DNA of 64,000 nucleotides from Alphaproteobacteria bacterium (GTDB lineage Bacteria; Pseudomonadota; Alphaproteobacteria; SMXS01). The stretch lies in the NCBI GenBank assembly GCA_028284945.1, contig JANQQJ010000023.1, positions 1 to 64,000 of the forward strand, given 5' to 3'. The first letter of the stretch is position 1, and every line of letters begins with the position of its first letter. This document shows, piece by piece, positions 33,718-41,234 of the stretch. The position numbers and the translations under genes are program-made. The notes below the pieces were generated by a model that saw only the letters and a list, made by a program, of their open reading frames with translations, was not told the DNA's origin and ran no database searches.

Positions 33718-34821
33718 CTATTTCTTCCCCTGTTTTTCGCGCCAGGCCTCAATGTTGCTGATGGTCTCACGTGCGGCCTCATGCACCTGCTGGCTCGTTG
33801 CCCGGCGGCGCAGAGTCTTGTCGCCGATTTCCGGTGCGACATAGCCATCATCGTCCGTGCTGATATTGATGCCGGGCGGGCAGATTTCATCGATCGCGTC
33901 CATGACTTCGTCGCTGAGCACCACATCGGCCCCGTCCAGCAATCCTTCCAACTGGTCCATGGTGCGCGGCCCGATGATAGCCGAGGTAATCGCCGGGTGC
34001 GCGCAAACGAATGCAATCGCCATATGCATCAACGAGATACCCGCAGCGTCGGCGACGGCCGCAAGCTCCTCGATCTTGTCGAGCTTCATCTGATTGACCG
34101 GTCGATCCATGTCATAGAGATGCGGCTGGAGGTTCTGCCGCTGTGTATCATTAGGGGTGGCGCCCCGCCGCCATTTGCCGGTCAGCCAACCCTGGCTCAG
34201 CGGGCTCCACACCACCACACCCATGCCATAGCGCTGGCAGGTAGGGAGAATGTCGGCCTCGATGCGCCGCGCGAAAATCGAATAGGGCGGCTGTTCGGTG
34301 CGGAACCGCTCACGGCCCCATTTCTCCGAGGTCCAATGGGACTCGACAATCTGTTCGGCCGGGAACGTCGATGACCCGATCATCCGCACCTTGCCCTGCC
34401 GGATGAGGTCGGAAAGCGCGCCGAGGGTCTCATCAATGTCGGTCGTTACGTCGGGGCGGTGTACCTGATAGAGGTCGATATAGTCGGTATCGAGGCGGCG
34501 CAGGCTATTCTCCACCTCCTCCATGATCCAGCGGCGCGAATTGCCACGGTGATTGGGGTTGTCGTCCATCGGCAGCGAAAACTTCGTCGCCAGGATCACA
34601 TCCTGTCGCTTCCCCTTCAGCGCCTTGCCCAGAATGGTCTCAGATTCGCCATGGGAGTAAACGTCAGACGTGTCGAAATAGTTGATCCCGGCATCGATCG
34701 ACCGGTCGACCATACGGGCGCACTCGGCCTCATCCGAATTGCCGAAATAGCCGAACATACCCGCGCCGAAACAAAACTTGCTGACGGTTACGCCTGTGCG
34801 CCCCAAAACCCGCATTTCCAT
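33718..34821 (-). CDS. aldo/keto reductase
   Basis: A 367-residue NADPH-dependent reductase of the AKR fold. The catalytic tetrad is visible as FDTSDVYSHGE (Asp, Tyr), ATKFS (Lys) and LYQVHRPD (His), and the cofactor-binding C-terminus has AIIGPRTMDQLEGLLDGADV. It reduces aldehydes or ketones. The ATG at 34821 has AGGGGAAG 4-5 nt upstream and is preferred over 34887. It is divergent from the metallophosphoesterase gene and probably cotranscribed with GT92. Confidence 0.85.
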   Translation of the reverse strand: MEMRVLGRTGVTVSKFCFGAGMFGYFGNSDEAECARMVDRSIDAGINYFDTSDVYSHGESETILGKALKGKRQDVILATKFSLPMDDNPNHRGNSRRWIMEEVENSLRRLDTDYIDLYQVHRPDVTTDIDETLGALSDLIRQGKVRMIGSSTFPAEQIVESHWTSEKWGRERFRTEQPPYSIFARRIEADILPTCQRYGMGVVVWSPLSQGWLTGKWRRGATPNDTQRQNLQPHLYDMDRPVNQMKLDKIEELAAVADAAGISLMHMAIAFVCAHPAITSAIIGPRTMDQLEGLLDGADVVLSDEVMDAIDEICPPGINISTDDDGYVAPEIGDKTLRRRATSQQVHEAARETISNIEAWREKQGKK

Positions 34822-34918
34822 TGAACTTCCCCTGAGATGACCCTTGATTGCGGCCGCGATTAGAACAGGTAAGGCCGCAACCCTCAACAGTAAGAACCAA
34901 ATGGACTAGGTTGCAGCA

Positions 34919-35770
34919 ATGCACACGCTTATTCAGATATCAGACACGCATCTGAGCCCGGTTCAGGCGTTCTTCTATGACAATTTCCGGGTGGTGACGG
35001 CGGCGATCAATGCGGCGCGGCCGGACGCCGTGGTCAATACGGGGGATATGTCGGTCAATGGGCCCAAGAAAGAAGACGATCTGGAGTTCGCCCGCTGGTG
35101 CCACAACTGGATCGACGCACCGGTCTATACGCTGCCTGGCAATCACGATATTGGGGAAGAACCGGGCGGTGAAAGCCTGAAACAGATGGTGACGGAAGAC
35201 CGGCTCAACGCCTTCTACCGGCATTTTTCTGCCTGCCGGTTTCATTTCGATCTGGGGAATTGGCGGCTTGTGGGCGTGAACAGCCAGTTGTTCAACACGG
35301 GCCTGCCGCATGAAGACGACCAGTGGGCCTGGCTGGAGACCGCGCTGGATCATGACGGGCCGGTTGGCATCTTCCAGCATAAGCCGATGTTTGCCCGGAC
35401 GCCGGACGAAGAACCGCTGCCACGGATCAGCATCTCACCCGCCGTGCATGACCGCCTGCAGGGGCTGTACCGCGAGGGCGGAGTCCGGTTCATTGGCAGC
35501 GGCCACATTCACCTGCACCGGCAAGTGGAACATGACAATGTGGCCCACATCTGGTGCCCGTCCACCGCATTTCATCCAAGCAATCTGCCCGAACAGTTCG
35601 ACGGCAGCCTGGGCTATGTAGAATACAGCTTCGACGGCGATGACTTCTCCGCACAATTAGTCACGCCGGAGGGCCTGCACCATCGTTCACTGGCCGATGT
35701 AAAGGAAAACGGGCGGTATAAGTTCCTGAAAGACGTGCCAACCGAAGCGGTGGAGGTGGACTGGCGCTAG
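34919..35770 (+). CDS. calcineurin-like metallophosphoesterase
   Basis: A 283-residue phosphoesterase with the full metal-ligand set: ISDTHLS (Asp9, His11), NTGDMS (Asp43), PGNHDIG (Asn75, His76) and GSGHIHLHRQ near residue 195. The layout matches class III cyclic-nucleotide phosphodiesterases of the CpdA type and related enzymes; the substrate is not certain. It is monocistronic, with the stop 3 nt from the convergent eutC stop. Confidence 0.85.
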   Translation: MHTLIQISDTHLSPVQAFFYDNFRVVTAAINAARPDAVVNTGDMSVNGPKKEDDLEFARWCHNWIDAPVYTLPGNHDIGEEPGGESLKQMVTEDRLNAFYRHFSACRFHFDLGNWRLVGVNSQLFNTGLPHEDDQWAWLETALDHDGPVGIFQHKPMFARTPDEEPLPRISISPAVHDRLQGLYREGGVRFIGSGHIHLHRQVEHDNVAHIWCPSTAFHPSNLPEQFDGSLGYVEYSFDGDDFSAQLVTPEGLHHRSLADVKENGRYKFLKDVPTEAVEVDWR

Positions 35771-35773
35771 GTA

Positions 35774-36511
35774 TTATTCCAGCGTCAGCGCCTCGCCCTC
35801 ATCCTTGAGATCAATGCCCGTCACTTGCCGCCTGCGCGCTTCGTGCATCAGCCAGACCAACCGGGAGGCCGCCGCCTCATACCCCATGCCGTCAGGCGGG
35901 TGGATATTGGAGAGGCAATTCCGCTCTGCGTCGTTGCGGCCGGTCTCAGGCGCCCAGGTCAGGTAAATACCCAGACTGTCGGCGGCCGACAGGCCCGGCC
36001 GCTCACCGATCAGCATCACCACCATTTTGGCGCCCAGGCGCGCACCGACATCGTCACCCAGGGCCACGCGCGCGCCGGTGGCGACTACAGGTGGCGCTAT
36101 GGACCAACTTTCCAGCTTGGAGAGAGTCGCGCGCAGGACCGGCACCGCATGGGCCATCACACCGGTCGCCGATAGGCCGTCGCCGATGACAAAAACAACA
36201 TCCCAGTCGCCGGATGCAAGTCGAGATGCGTCGTTCGTATTTATCAGACGGCCCAAGTCGGGGCGGCGAAGATAGGTCATTCGGTCCGGCGCTTGGCTGG
36301 ATAGCGTAATCGGTTCAAGACCGGCCAGCTCAGCCGCAAGCGTGTTCACGTCAAACGGCATGTGAACCGCGTCACGCGCTCTGGCATGCGCAAGTTGGAA
36401 CGCAAGCGACGCCGCCAGCGGTTCCGCGTCCCCCGCCCGGCCGAGGCCGATCCGCGCCTTGGTATATTGCCGCAGCGGCGCCCAGGGGTCTTTCGCGGGC
36501 AGATCGCTCAT
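35774..36511 (-). CDS. eutC: ethanolamine ammonia-lyase, small subunit EutC
   Basis: A 245-residue EutC. PWAPLRQYTKARIGLGRAG opens the N-terminus, LASGDWDVVFVIGDGLSATGVMAH gives the cobalamin-binding region, and VVMLIGERPGLSAADSLGIYLTWAPETGRNDAERNCLSNIHPPDGMGYEAAA is the clearest family block. With EutB it forms the adenosylcobalamin-dependent enzyme that splits ethanolamine to acetaldehyde and ammonia. It overlaps eutB by ATGA. No microcompartment shell, eutA or aldehyde dehydrogenase gene is present, so the acetaldehyde must be handled by enzymes elsewhere. Confidence 0.95.
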   Translation of the reverse strand: MSDLPAKDPWAPLRQYTKARIGLGRAGDAEPLAASLAFQLAHARARDAVHMPFDVNTLAAELAGLEPITLSSQAPDRMTYLRRPDLGRLINTNDASRLASGDWDVVFVIGDGLSATGVMAHAVPVLRATLSKLESWSIAPPVVATGARVALGDDVGARLGAKMVVMLIGERPGLSAADSLGIYLTWAPETGRNDAERNCLSNIHPPDGMGYEAAASRLVWLMHEARRRQVTGIDLKDEGEALTLE

Positions 36512-37902
36512 ACGCCCATGCTTTCAAGCAAACGCATGGTTGCGCCACGATCCGGCGGAATTTCGGGTATCTGGCCGTCTGCGTCTGCAATGCCAGCGTG
36601 TTGTAGCCAGGCCTCGAACTCCGGCGCAGCGCGCAGGCCAAAAGTCCGGCGGATATAGAGCGCGTCATGGAAGGACGTGCTCTGGTAATTGAGCATGATG
36701 TCATCAGCGCCTGGAACGCCCATGATGTAGGTAACGCCTGCGGCCGCCAACAGCGTCAACAAATTGTCCATATCGTCCTGATCGGCTTCGGCGTGGTTGG
36801 TGTAACAGACGTCCACCCCCATCGGCAGGCCGAGCAGCTTGCCGCAGAAATGGTCTTCCAACCCGGCGCGGATGATCTCCTTGCCGTCATAGAGATATTC
36901 CGGGCCGATGAACCCAACGACCGTGTTGACCAGCAGCGGGTCGTAAGCGCGGGCCACCGCATAGGCCCGGGCCTCAATCGTTTGCTGGTCGCAACCATGA
37001 TGTGCCTCCGCGGAGAGCGCGGAGCCCTGCCCGGTTTCGAAATACATGACATTGTCACCGACAGTGCCGCGTTTTAGGGACAGCGCCGCGTCGCGCGCCT
37101 CTTTCAGCACCGCAAGATTAATCCCGAAGGAGGTATTGGCTGCCTGAGTGCCCGCCACCGACTGAAAAACGATATCTACGGGCGCGCCGCGCTTGATTGC
37201 CTCAAGCGTATTGGTGACATGACTGAGCACACAACTCTGCGCTGGGATGGCCCAGCGCTCACGCAGCTCGTCCACCAGCTGCAGCAGGGCGACGGTCGCC
37301 GGTATTGAATCGCTCGCGGGGTTAATACCGATCACAGCGTCACCACAGCCCAACAGCAAGCCATCCAGAATGGCCGCCGCCACGCCTTGCGGGTCGTCTG
37401 TCGGGTGGTTGGGTTGAAGACGGACAGAGAACCGATCCTCCAAGCCGATGGTGTTACGAAAGGCCGTCACCACCGAGCATTTGCGCGCCACAGCGATCAA
37501 ATCCTGGTTCCGCATGAGCTTGGAGGCGGCGGCAACCATTTCCGGCGTGAGGCCGGGCGCAAGCGCCGTCAGCGCCTTGGTTGTTGCTTCCTCGCTCAGC
37601 AGCCAATCGCGGAACTGCCCGACGGTCATCGTGGCAACGGGTGCAAAGGCTGCCGCATCATGGGTATCAATGATCAGGCGCGTGACTTCGTCCGTTTCAT
37701 AGGGAACGAGCGCCTCACTGAGGAAGACGTCCAAGGGCAGATCAGCAAGCACGTAACGCGCGGCGACCCGCTCCTCTGCGGTTTCGGCAATAACGCCGGC
37801 CAGCGCATCCCCTGACCGCGCGGGTGACGCCTTCGCTGTTACTTCCCGAAGATCAGCGAAGCTGAATCGTGTATTCCCCAGAGCTGTCGAATAGCGCGCC
37901 AA
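36508..37902 (-). CDS. eutB: ethanolamine ammonia-lyase, large subunit EutB
   Basis: EutB of 464 residues, the catalytic barrel of ethanolamine ammonia-lyase. Blocks include RSGDALAGVIAET, VVTAFRNTIGLEDRFSVRLQPNHPTDDPQG, NPASDSIPA, AGTQAANTSFGINLAVL, CDQQTIEARAYAVARAYDPLLVNTVVGFIGPEYLYDGKEIIRAGLEDHFCGKLLGLPMGVDVCYTNHAEADQDDMDNL. The chosen start is the TTG at 37902: GGAGG (37912-37908) lies 5 nt upstream, and the resulting N-terminus aligns without gap to remembered E. coli EutB. The longer frame reads into an intergenic repeat. Coupled to eutC. Confidence 0.95.
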   Translation of the reverse strand: MARYSTALGNTRFSFADLREVTAKASPARSGDALAGVIAETAEERVAARYVLADLPLDVFLSEALVPYETDEVTRLIIDTHDAAAFAPVATMTVGQFRDWLLSEEATTKALTALAPGLTPEMVAAASKLMRNQDLIAVARKCSVVTAFRNTIGLEDRFSVRLQPNHPTDDPQGVAAAILDGLLLGCGDAVIGINPASDSIPATVALLQLVDELRERWAIPAQSCVLSHVTNTLEAIKRGAPVDIVFQSVAGTQAANTSFGINLAVLKEARDAALSLKRGTVGDNVMYFETGQGSALSAEAHHGCDQQTIEARAYAVARAYDPLLVNTVVGFIGPEYLYDGKEIIRAGLEDHFCGKLLGLPMGVDVCYTNHAEADQDDMDNLLTLLAAAGVTYIMGVPGADDIMLNYQSTSFHDALYIRRTFGLRAAPEFEAWLQHAGIADADGQIPEIPPDRGATMRLLESMGV

Positions 37903-37918
37903 ATGCACCTCCACATCT

Positions 37919-38001
37919 GTCATGCCCGCCTTGCACGGGCACCCATGTCGACGGCAAAATGGATCCCGGATCGCGCCGCTACACGGCTTGTCCGGGATGA
38001 C
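37919..38001. repeat. palindromic intergenic repeat element, about 83 bp
   Basis: Starts GTCATGCCCGCC and ends TCCGGGATGAC, giving imperfect terminal inverted repeats, with a GGCAAAATGGATCCCGGATC-like middle. This is the look of the short 'GTCAT...ATGAC' elements that litter alphaproteobacterial intergenic regions. It fills the gap between eutB and the fluoroacetate-dehalogenase-like gene. Confidence 0.65.
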
Positions 38002-38018
38002 AACCAATTATTATTGGA

Positions 38019-38897
38019 TCAAAGCAGAAACGCCAGCATCGCCGCGAGCGTTTCATCCGGTGCTTCTTCCGGCAGAAAATGCCCGCCCGGCACCGGCTGG
38101 CCGCGCACATCCTTGGCCCATTTTGACCAGGTTTTCATCGTCCGCTCGGTGTCCCAGGCGCCGCCCCGGTCGCCCCACAGAATGAGGGATGGGCACTCGA
38201 TCATGTCACCTGCATCACGGCTGGCCTGATCGATCTCGCAGTCAATGGTCGCGCCTGCGCGATAGCAGTCGCAGGTCGCCCGGATTGTCTCGGGGTCCGA
38301 GTAACATCGCACATATTCGGCCATCGCCTCGTCGGTGAAGGCCGTTGCGTTGCCGCCCCAACTGTTCATCGACCAGCGCAGATAGAATTCCGGGTCGCTG
38401 CCGATCAGTTTCTCCGGCAGAGGTGCGGGTTGGGCCAGAAAGAACCAGTGATACATGGCGACAGCTGACTTGCGGCTCGACGCCCAGCCATATTGATCCA
38501 CGGTGGGTACGATATCCATGATCACCAGCTTTTCGACGCGGTCCTTGTGGTCCAGCGCCATGCGATAAGAGACCCGCGCGCCGCGGTCGTGGCCGGCCTG
38601 TTTCCAGGTTTCGAAACCCAGCGAATCCATGACAGCCACCATGTCATTCGCCATGGTCCGTTTTGAATAGCCGGCATAATCGTCACCCGCCGGTGGTTTC
38701 GATGAGTCGCCATAGCCGCGCAAATCGGGCACCACGACCGTGAAACGTTCCGCCAAGGCGGGCGCGATCTTGTGCCACATCGCATGGGTCTGCGGGTAAC
38801 CGTGCAGCAACATAAGCGGCGGACCTGACCCGGCCATCACCAGATTGATCTGCGCGCCGACAACAGCAATGCGGCGCTGCTCGAAGCCTTCAAACAT
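38019..38897 (-). CDS. fluoroacetate-dehalogenase-like alpha/beta hydrolase
   Basis: A 292-residue alpha/beta hydrolase with an aspartate nucleophile. GHDRGARVSYRMALDH gives Asp104, Arg105 and Arg108; IMDIVPT gives Asp128; YHWFFLAQPAPLPE gives His150 and Trp151; CYRAG gives Tyr212; PGGHFLPEE gives His273. These match, with only a 5-7 residue offset, the catalytic, carboxylate-binding and halide-binding residues known for fluoroacetate dehalogenase from Rhodopseudomonas (Asp110, Arg111, Arg114, Asp134, His155, Trp156, Tyr219, His280). Family knowledge is from memory. It may split C-F or C-Cl bonds of haloacetates. It overlaps the VOC gene by 8 nt. Confidence 0.8.
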   Translation of the reverse strand: MFEGFEQRRIAVVGAQINLVMAGSGPPLMLLHGYPQTHAMWHKIAPALAERFTVVVPDLRGYGDSSKPPAGDDYAGYSKRTMANDMVAVMDSLGFETWKQAGHDRGARVSYRMALDHKDRVEKLVIMDIVPTVDQYGWASSRKSAVAMYHWFFLAQPAPLPEKLIGSDPEFYLRWSMNSWGGNATAFTDEAMAEYVRCYSDPETIRATCDCYRAGATIDCEIDQASRDAGDMIECPSLILWGDRGGAWDTERTMKTWSKWAKDVRGQPVPGGHFLPEEAPDETLAAMLAFLL

Positions 38898-39366
38898 TCA
38901 GATAGAACTCGTGGTCCGGATCGAGGATTTCCTGAATTTCAATAATATTGCCTTCCGGGTCGCGGCCATAGGTGGCGCGGATCGGCCCCTCGCCCAGTTC
39001 CTCCCGCGACGGTGGCGGGCAATTGAACGTCATACCCACGCCCTTCAGCCGCTCATATTCGGCATCGATGTCGGTCACATCGACACAGAAATGGGTATAG
39101 CCGTGGTCATTGGCCGGGCGCTTGGGGTCGACCGGTTTCCCCTCGGGCGTCAAATATTGGAAGATTTCGATATGGGCGTTGCCCGCCTTCATCATCACCT
39201 GTTTGGACGACGACCCCGGCACGCCGACGATCGTGTCGATCATGTCCGACCCCTCGGGCCAGCCGCCATGCCAGACGACTTTAAAGCCGAAGGCGTCCTC
39301 ATAAAATTTGGTCAGCCTCTCAATATTACTGGTCGACAGTGCGACGTGATGAATTCCCCGGATCAT
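38890..39366 (-). CDS. VOC-family (glyoxalase-fold) protein
   Basis: A 158-residue vicinal-oxygen-chelate protein: IRGIHHVALSTSNIERLTKFYEDAFGFKVVW at the first betaalphabeta unit, ELGEGPIRATYGRDPEGNIIEIQEI at the last. Metal ligands are plausible at the His of HHVAL, the His of HIEIFQYL, the His of YTHFCVDV and the Glu of IIEIQEI. The ATG at 39366 has AGGGGAG upstream. It is translated just before the defluorinase-like hydrolase with overlapping codons, so the two likely act on the same compound; this is inference. Confidence 0.82.
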   Translation of the reverse strand: MIRGIHHVALSTSNIERLTKFYEDAFGFKVVWHGGWPEGSDMIDTIVGVPGSSSKQVMMKAGNAHIEIFQYLTPEGKPVDPKRPANDHGYTHFCVDVTDIDAEYERLKGVGMTFNCPPPSREELGEGPIRATYGRDPEGNIIEIQEILDPDHEFYLNV

Positions 39367-39480
39367 GTGTGTTCTCCCCTGAATGTGTGTGCCTAGTGTT
39401 GGATGGGGGCCCGCAGCCTGCAACCCTTATTTGCCTATCCGGCAACGCAAGGTAAGCTGGGTGGAGAAACGGAGGAACAG

Positions 39481-40014
39481 ATGACCGGAGCTTTCAACCG
39501 CCGCGACGTCGTACAGGTTGCCTATGTGGTCGATGACGTCGAAAAATCGGCGCTTAAGATGGTAGAGGCATTTGGGGCCGGCCCGTTTTTTATCGGCGAC
39601 AGCATCCCTCTCTCACATTGCCTGTACCGCGGCAAAGAAACGCCGCTCGATCATACCAATGCCTGTGGCTGGTGGGGCGATGTGATGGTCGAACTGGTCC
39701 AGCAGAATAATGATGGGCCATCGGCGTTCCGCGACATGTATGCGCCCGGCGAAGAGGGCTTTCATCATATGGCCACCTTCGTGAAGGACTTCGATGCCGA
39801 AGTCGCCCGCTATGAAGCGTTGGGTCACCCGGCGGCCAATATTGCAACCACGGAAAATGGCGGGATTCGATTTGCCTATATCGATGCCCGGTCATTGGTC
39901 GGGCACATGATCGAATTCTATGAGGACATCCCTGCCATTCGCGGATTCTACGCCATGATCGAAGACGCCTCGAAAGGCTGGGACGGTAGCGACCCGATCC
40001 GCCGGCCGGGATGA
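39481..40014 (+). CDS. VOC-family (glyoxalase-fold) protein
   Basis: A 177-residue VOC protein with VVQVAYVVDDVEKSALKMVEAFGAGPFFIGDSIPL at the N-terminus, GEEGFHHMATFVKDFDAEVARYEALGHPAA in the middle, and SLVGHMIEFYEDIPAIRGFYAMIEDASKGWDGSDPIR at the end. It is a paralogue of the protein at 45575-46102, sharing the GAGPF and DWDG/GWDGSDPIR signatures. The ATG at 39481 follows GGAGGAAC; the upstream frame extension lies in the promoter region. The stop overlaps the next start as ATGA, so it is coupled to the MFS pump. Confidence 0.82.
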   Translation: MTGAFNRRDVVQVAYVVDDVEKSALKMVEAFGAGPFFIGDSIPLSHCLYRGKETPLDHTNACGWWGDVMVELVQQNNDGPSAFRDMYAPGEEGFHHMATFVKDFDAEVARYEALGHPAANIATTENGGIRFAYIDARSLVGHMIEFYEDIPAIRGFYAMIEDASKGWDGSDPIRRPG

Positions 40015-41234
40015 CGCGCACGCAACCCGCGCCAGCTCAGTCCCGGAGCATCATCGGGCTGACCATCCTGCTTGGCTCGCTTACGATGTTCGGGCCGATC
40101 TCCATCGACATGTATTTGCCCGCCCTGCCGGCCATCGCCGTCGATATGGACACAAATGCGGCGGGCGCACAGCGGACCCTGGCTGCGTTCCTGCTGGGCC
40201 TTGCAATCGGTCAGCTTTTCTACGGGCCATTATCCGACCGCATTGGCCGCCGGCCGCCTTTGATAATCGGAATCGCGCTCTTTATCGCGGCGTCTGTGGG
40301 CTGCGCCATGGTCGAATCGATCGAGGCCCTGACCGTCTTGCGTTTTATTCAGGCGCTGGGTGCGGCCACAGGGATGGTGATCGCCCGCGCGGTCGTGGTG
40401 GACCTGTTCCCCGAAGACGAAGCGGCACGGATGTTCTCACTGTTGGTGCTGGTATTGGGGCTGGCACCCATTCTGGCGCCGATTGTTGGCGGGCGGGTTT
40501 TGCTGGTCGCAGAATGGCCGGCGATTTTCTTTATCCTTGCGGCATTCGGCACGGCCAATCTGCTGGCCGCATGGTGCTGGCTGAGTGAATCCCGTCCGCA
40601 GGCCACGGCCGACAAGGCCCGCACGGAGTCGCCGCTACGCGCCTATCTGGCGGTGTGCCGCCAACGGCGCATTGTTGGCTTCGGCCTGTCGGGCGCGCTC
40701 GGCGGCGCGTGTTTCTTTACCTTTATCGCTGCTTCGCCCGACCTGCTGATCAACACATATGCGGTGTCGCCGCAGACCTATGGATGGATTTTCGGCGTGC
40801 TGGCGATCGGTTTCGTTTCCGCCTCGCAAGTCAATCGGCGGCTTCTGTTGCATTTCAAGCCCCATACCCTGCTGCAATGGGGCATCATCGGCGGGTTGAT
40901 CAGCGGCTTGGTTCTGGTGACCGCAGCGGCGGCAACACCCGGTACATTGTATGCTTTGCTTGTGCCGTTGCTTGGCGTGACATCGAGCCTGGGCTTCGTC
41001 ATGCCCAATGGTGTCGCGGGCGCCATGTCGGTGGACCGGGAGAGATCCGGCACAACGGCCGCTCTGGTCGGCGCGTTGCAATTCATTGCCGGGGCGACGG
41101 GTGCCGTCGCTGTTGGACTGTTTCACGATGGATCGGCAATGCCCATGGCCGTGGTCATCGCATTGGCCATGGCGCTGGCCCTTGCCATGTTGCGCGGTCT
41201 CGTGGGCTCACCGAACGGACAAGCAACGCTTTAG
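40011..41234 (+). CDS. Bcr/CflA-type multidrug MFS exporter
   Basis: A 407-residue twelve-helix exporter of the DHA1 group. Signatures are FGPISIDMYLPALPAIAVDM in helix 1, GQLFYGPLSDRIGRRPPLIIG for motif A, and RFIQALGAATGMVIARAVVVDL for the drug:H+ antiporter motif C region. It expels drugs or metabolites using the proton gradient. Coupled to the VOC protein (ATGA), suggesting a resistance or metabolite-detoxification pair. Its stop overlaps the convergent RND gene stop by four bases. Confidence 0.85.
   Translation: MTRTQPAPAQSRSIIGLTILLGSLTMFGPISIDMYLPALPAIAVDMDTNAAGAQRTLAAFLLGLAIGQLFYGPLSDRIGRRPPLIIGIALFIAASVGCAMVESIEALTVLRFIQALGAATGMVIARAVVVDLFPEDEAARMFSLLVLVLGLAPILAPIVGGRVLLVAEWPAIFFILAAFGTANLLAAWCWLSESRPQATADKARTESPLRAYLAVCRQRRIVGFGLSGALGGACFFTFIAASPDLLINTYAVSPQTYGWIFGVLAIGFVSASQVNRRLLLHFKPHTLLQWGIIGGLISGLVLVTAAAATPGTLYALLVPLLGVTSSLGFVMPNGVAGAMSVDRERSGTTAALVGALQFIAGATGAVAVGLFHDGSAMPMAVVIALAMALALAMLRGLVGSPNGQATL

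Noticed and set aside
37903-38007. N-terminal extension of EutB upstream of the TTG at 37902
   Set aside because: The extension is mostly translated intergenic repeat; the TTG has a GGAGG site and yields the family's normal N-terminus.
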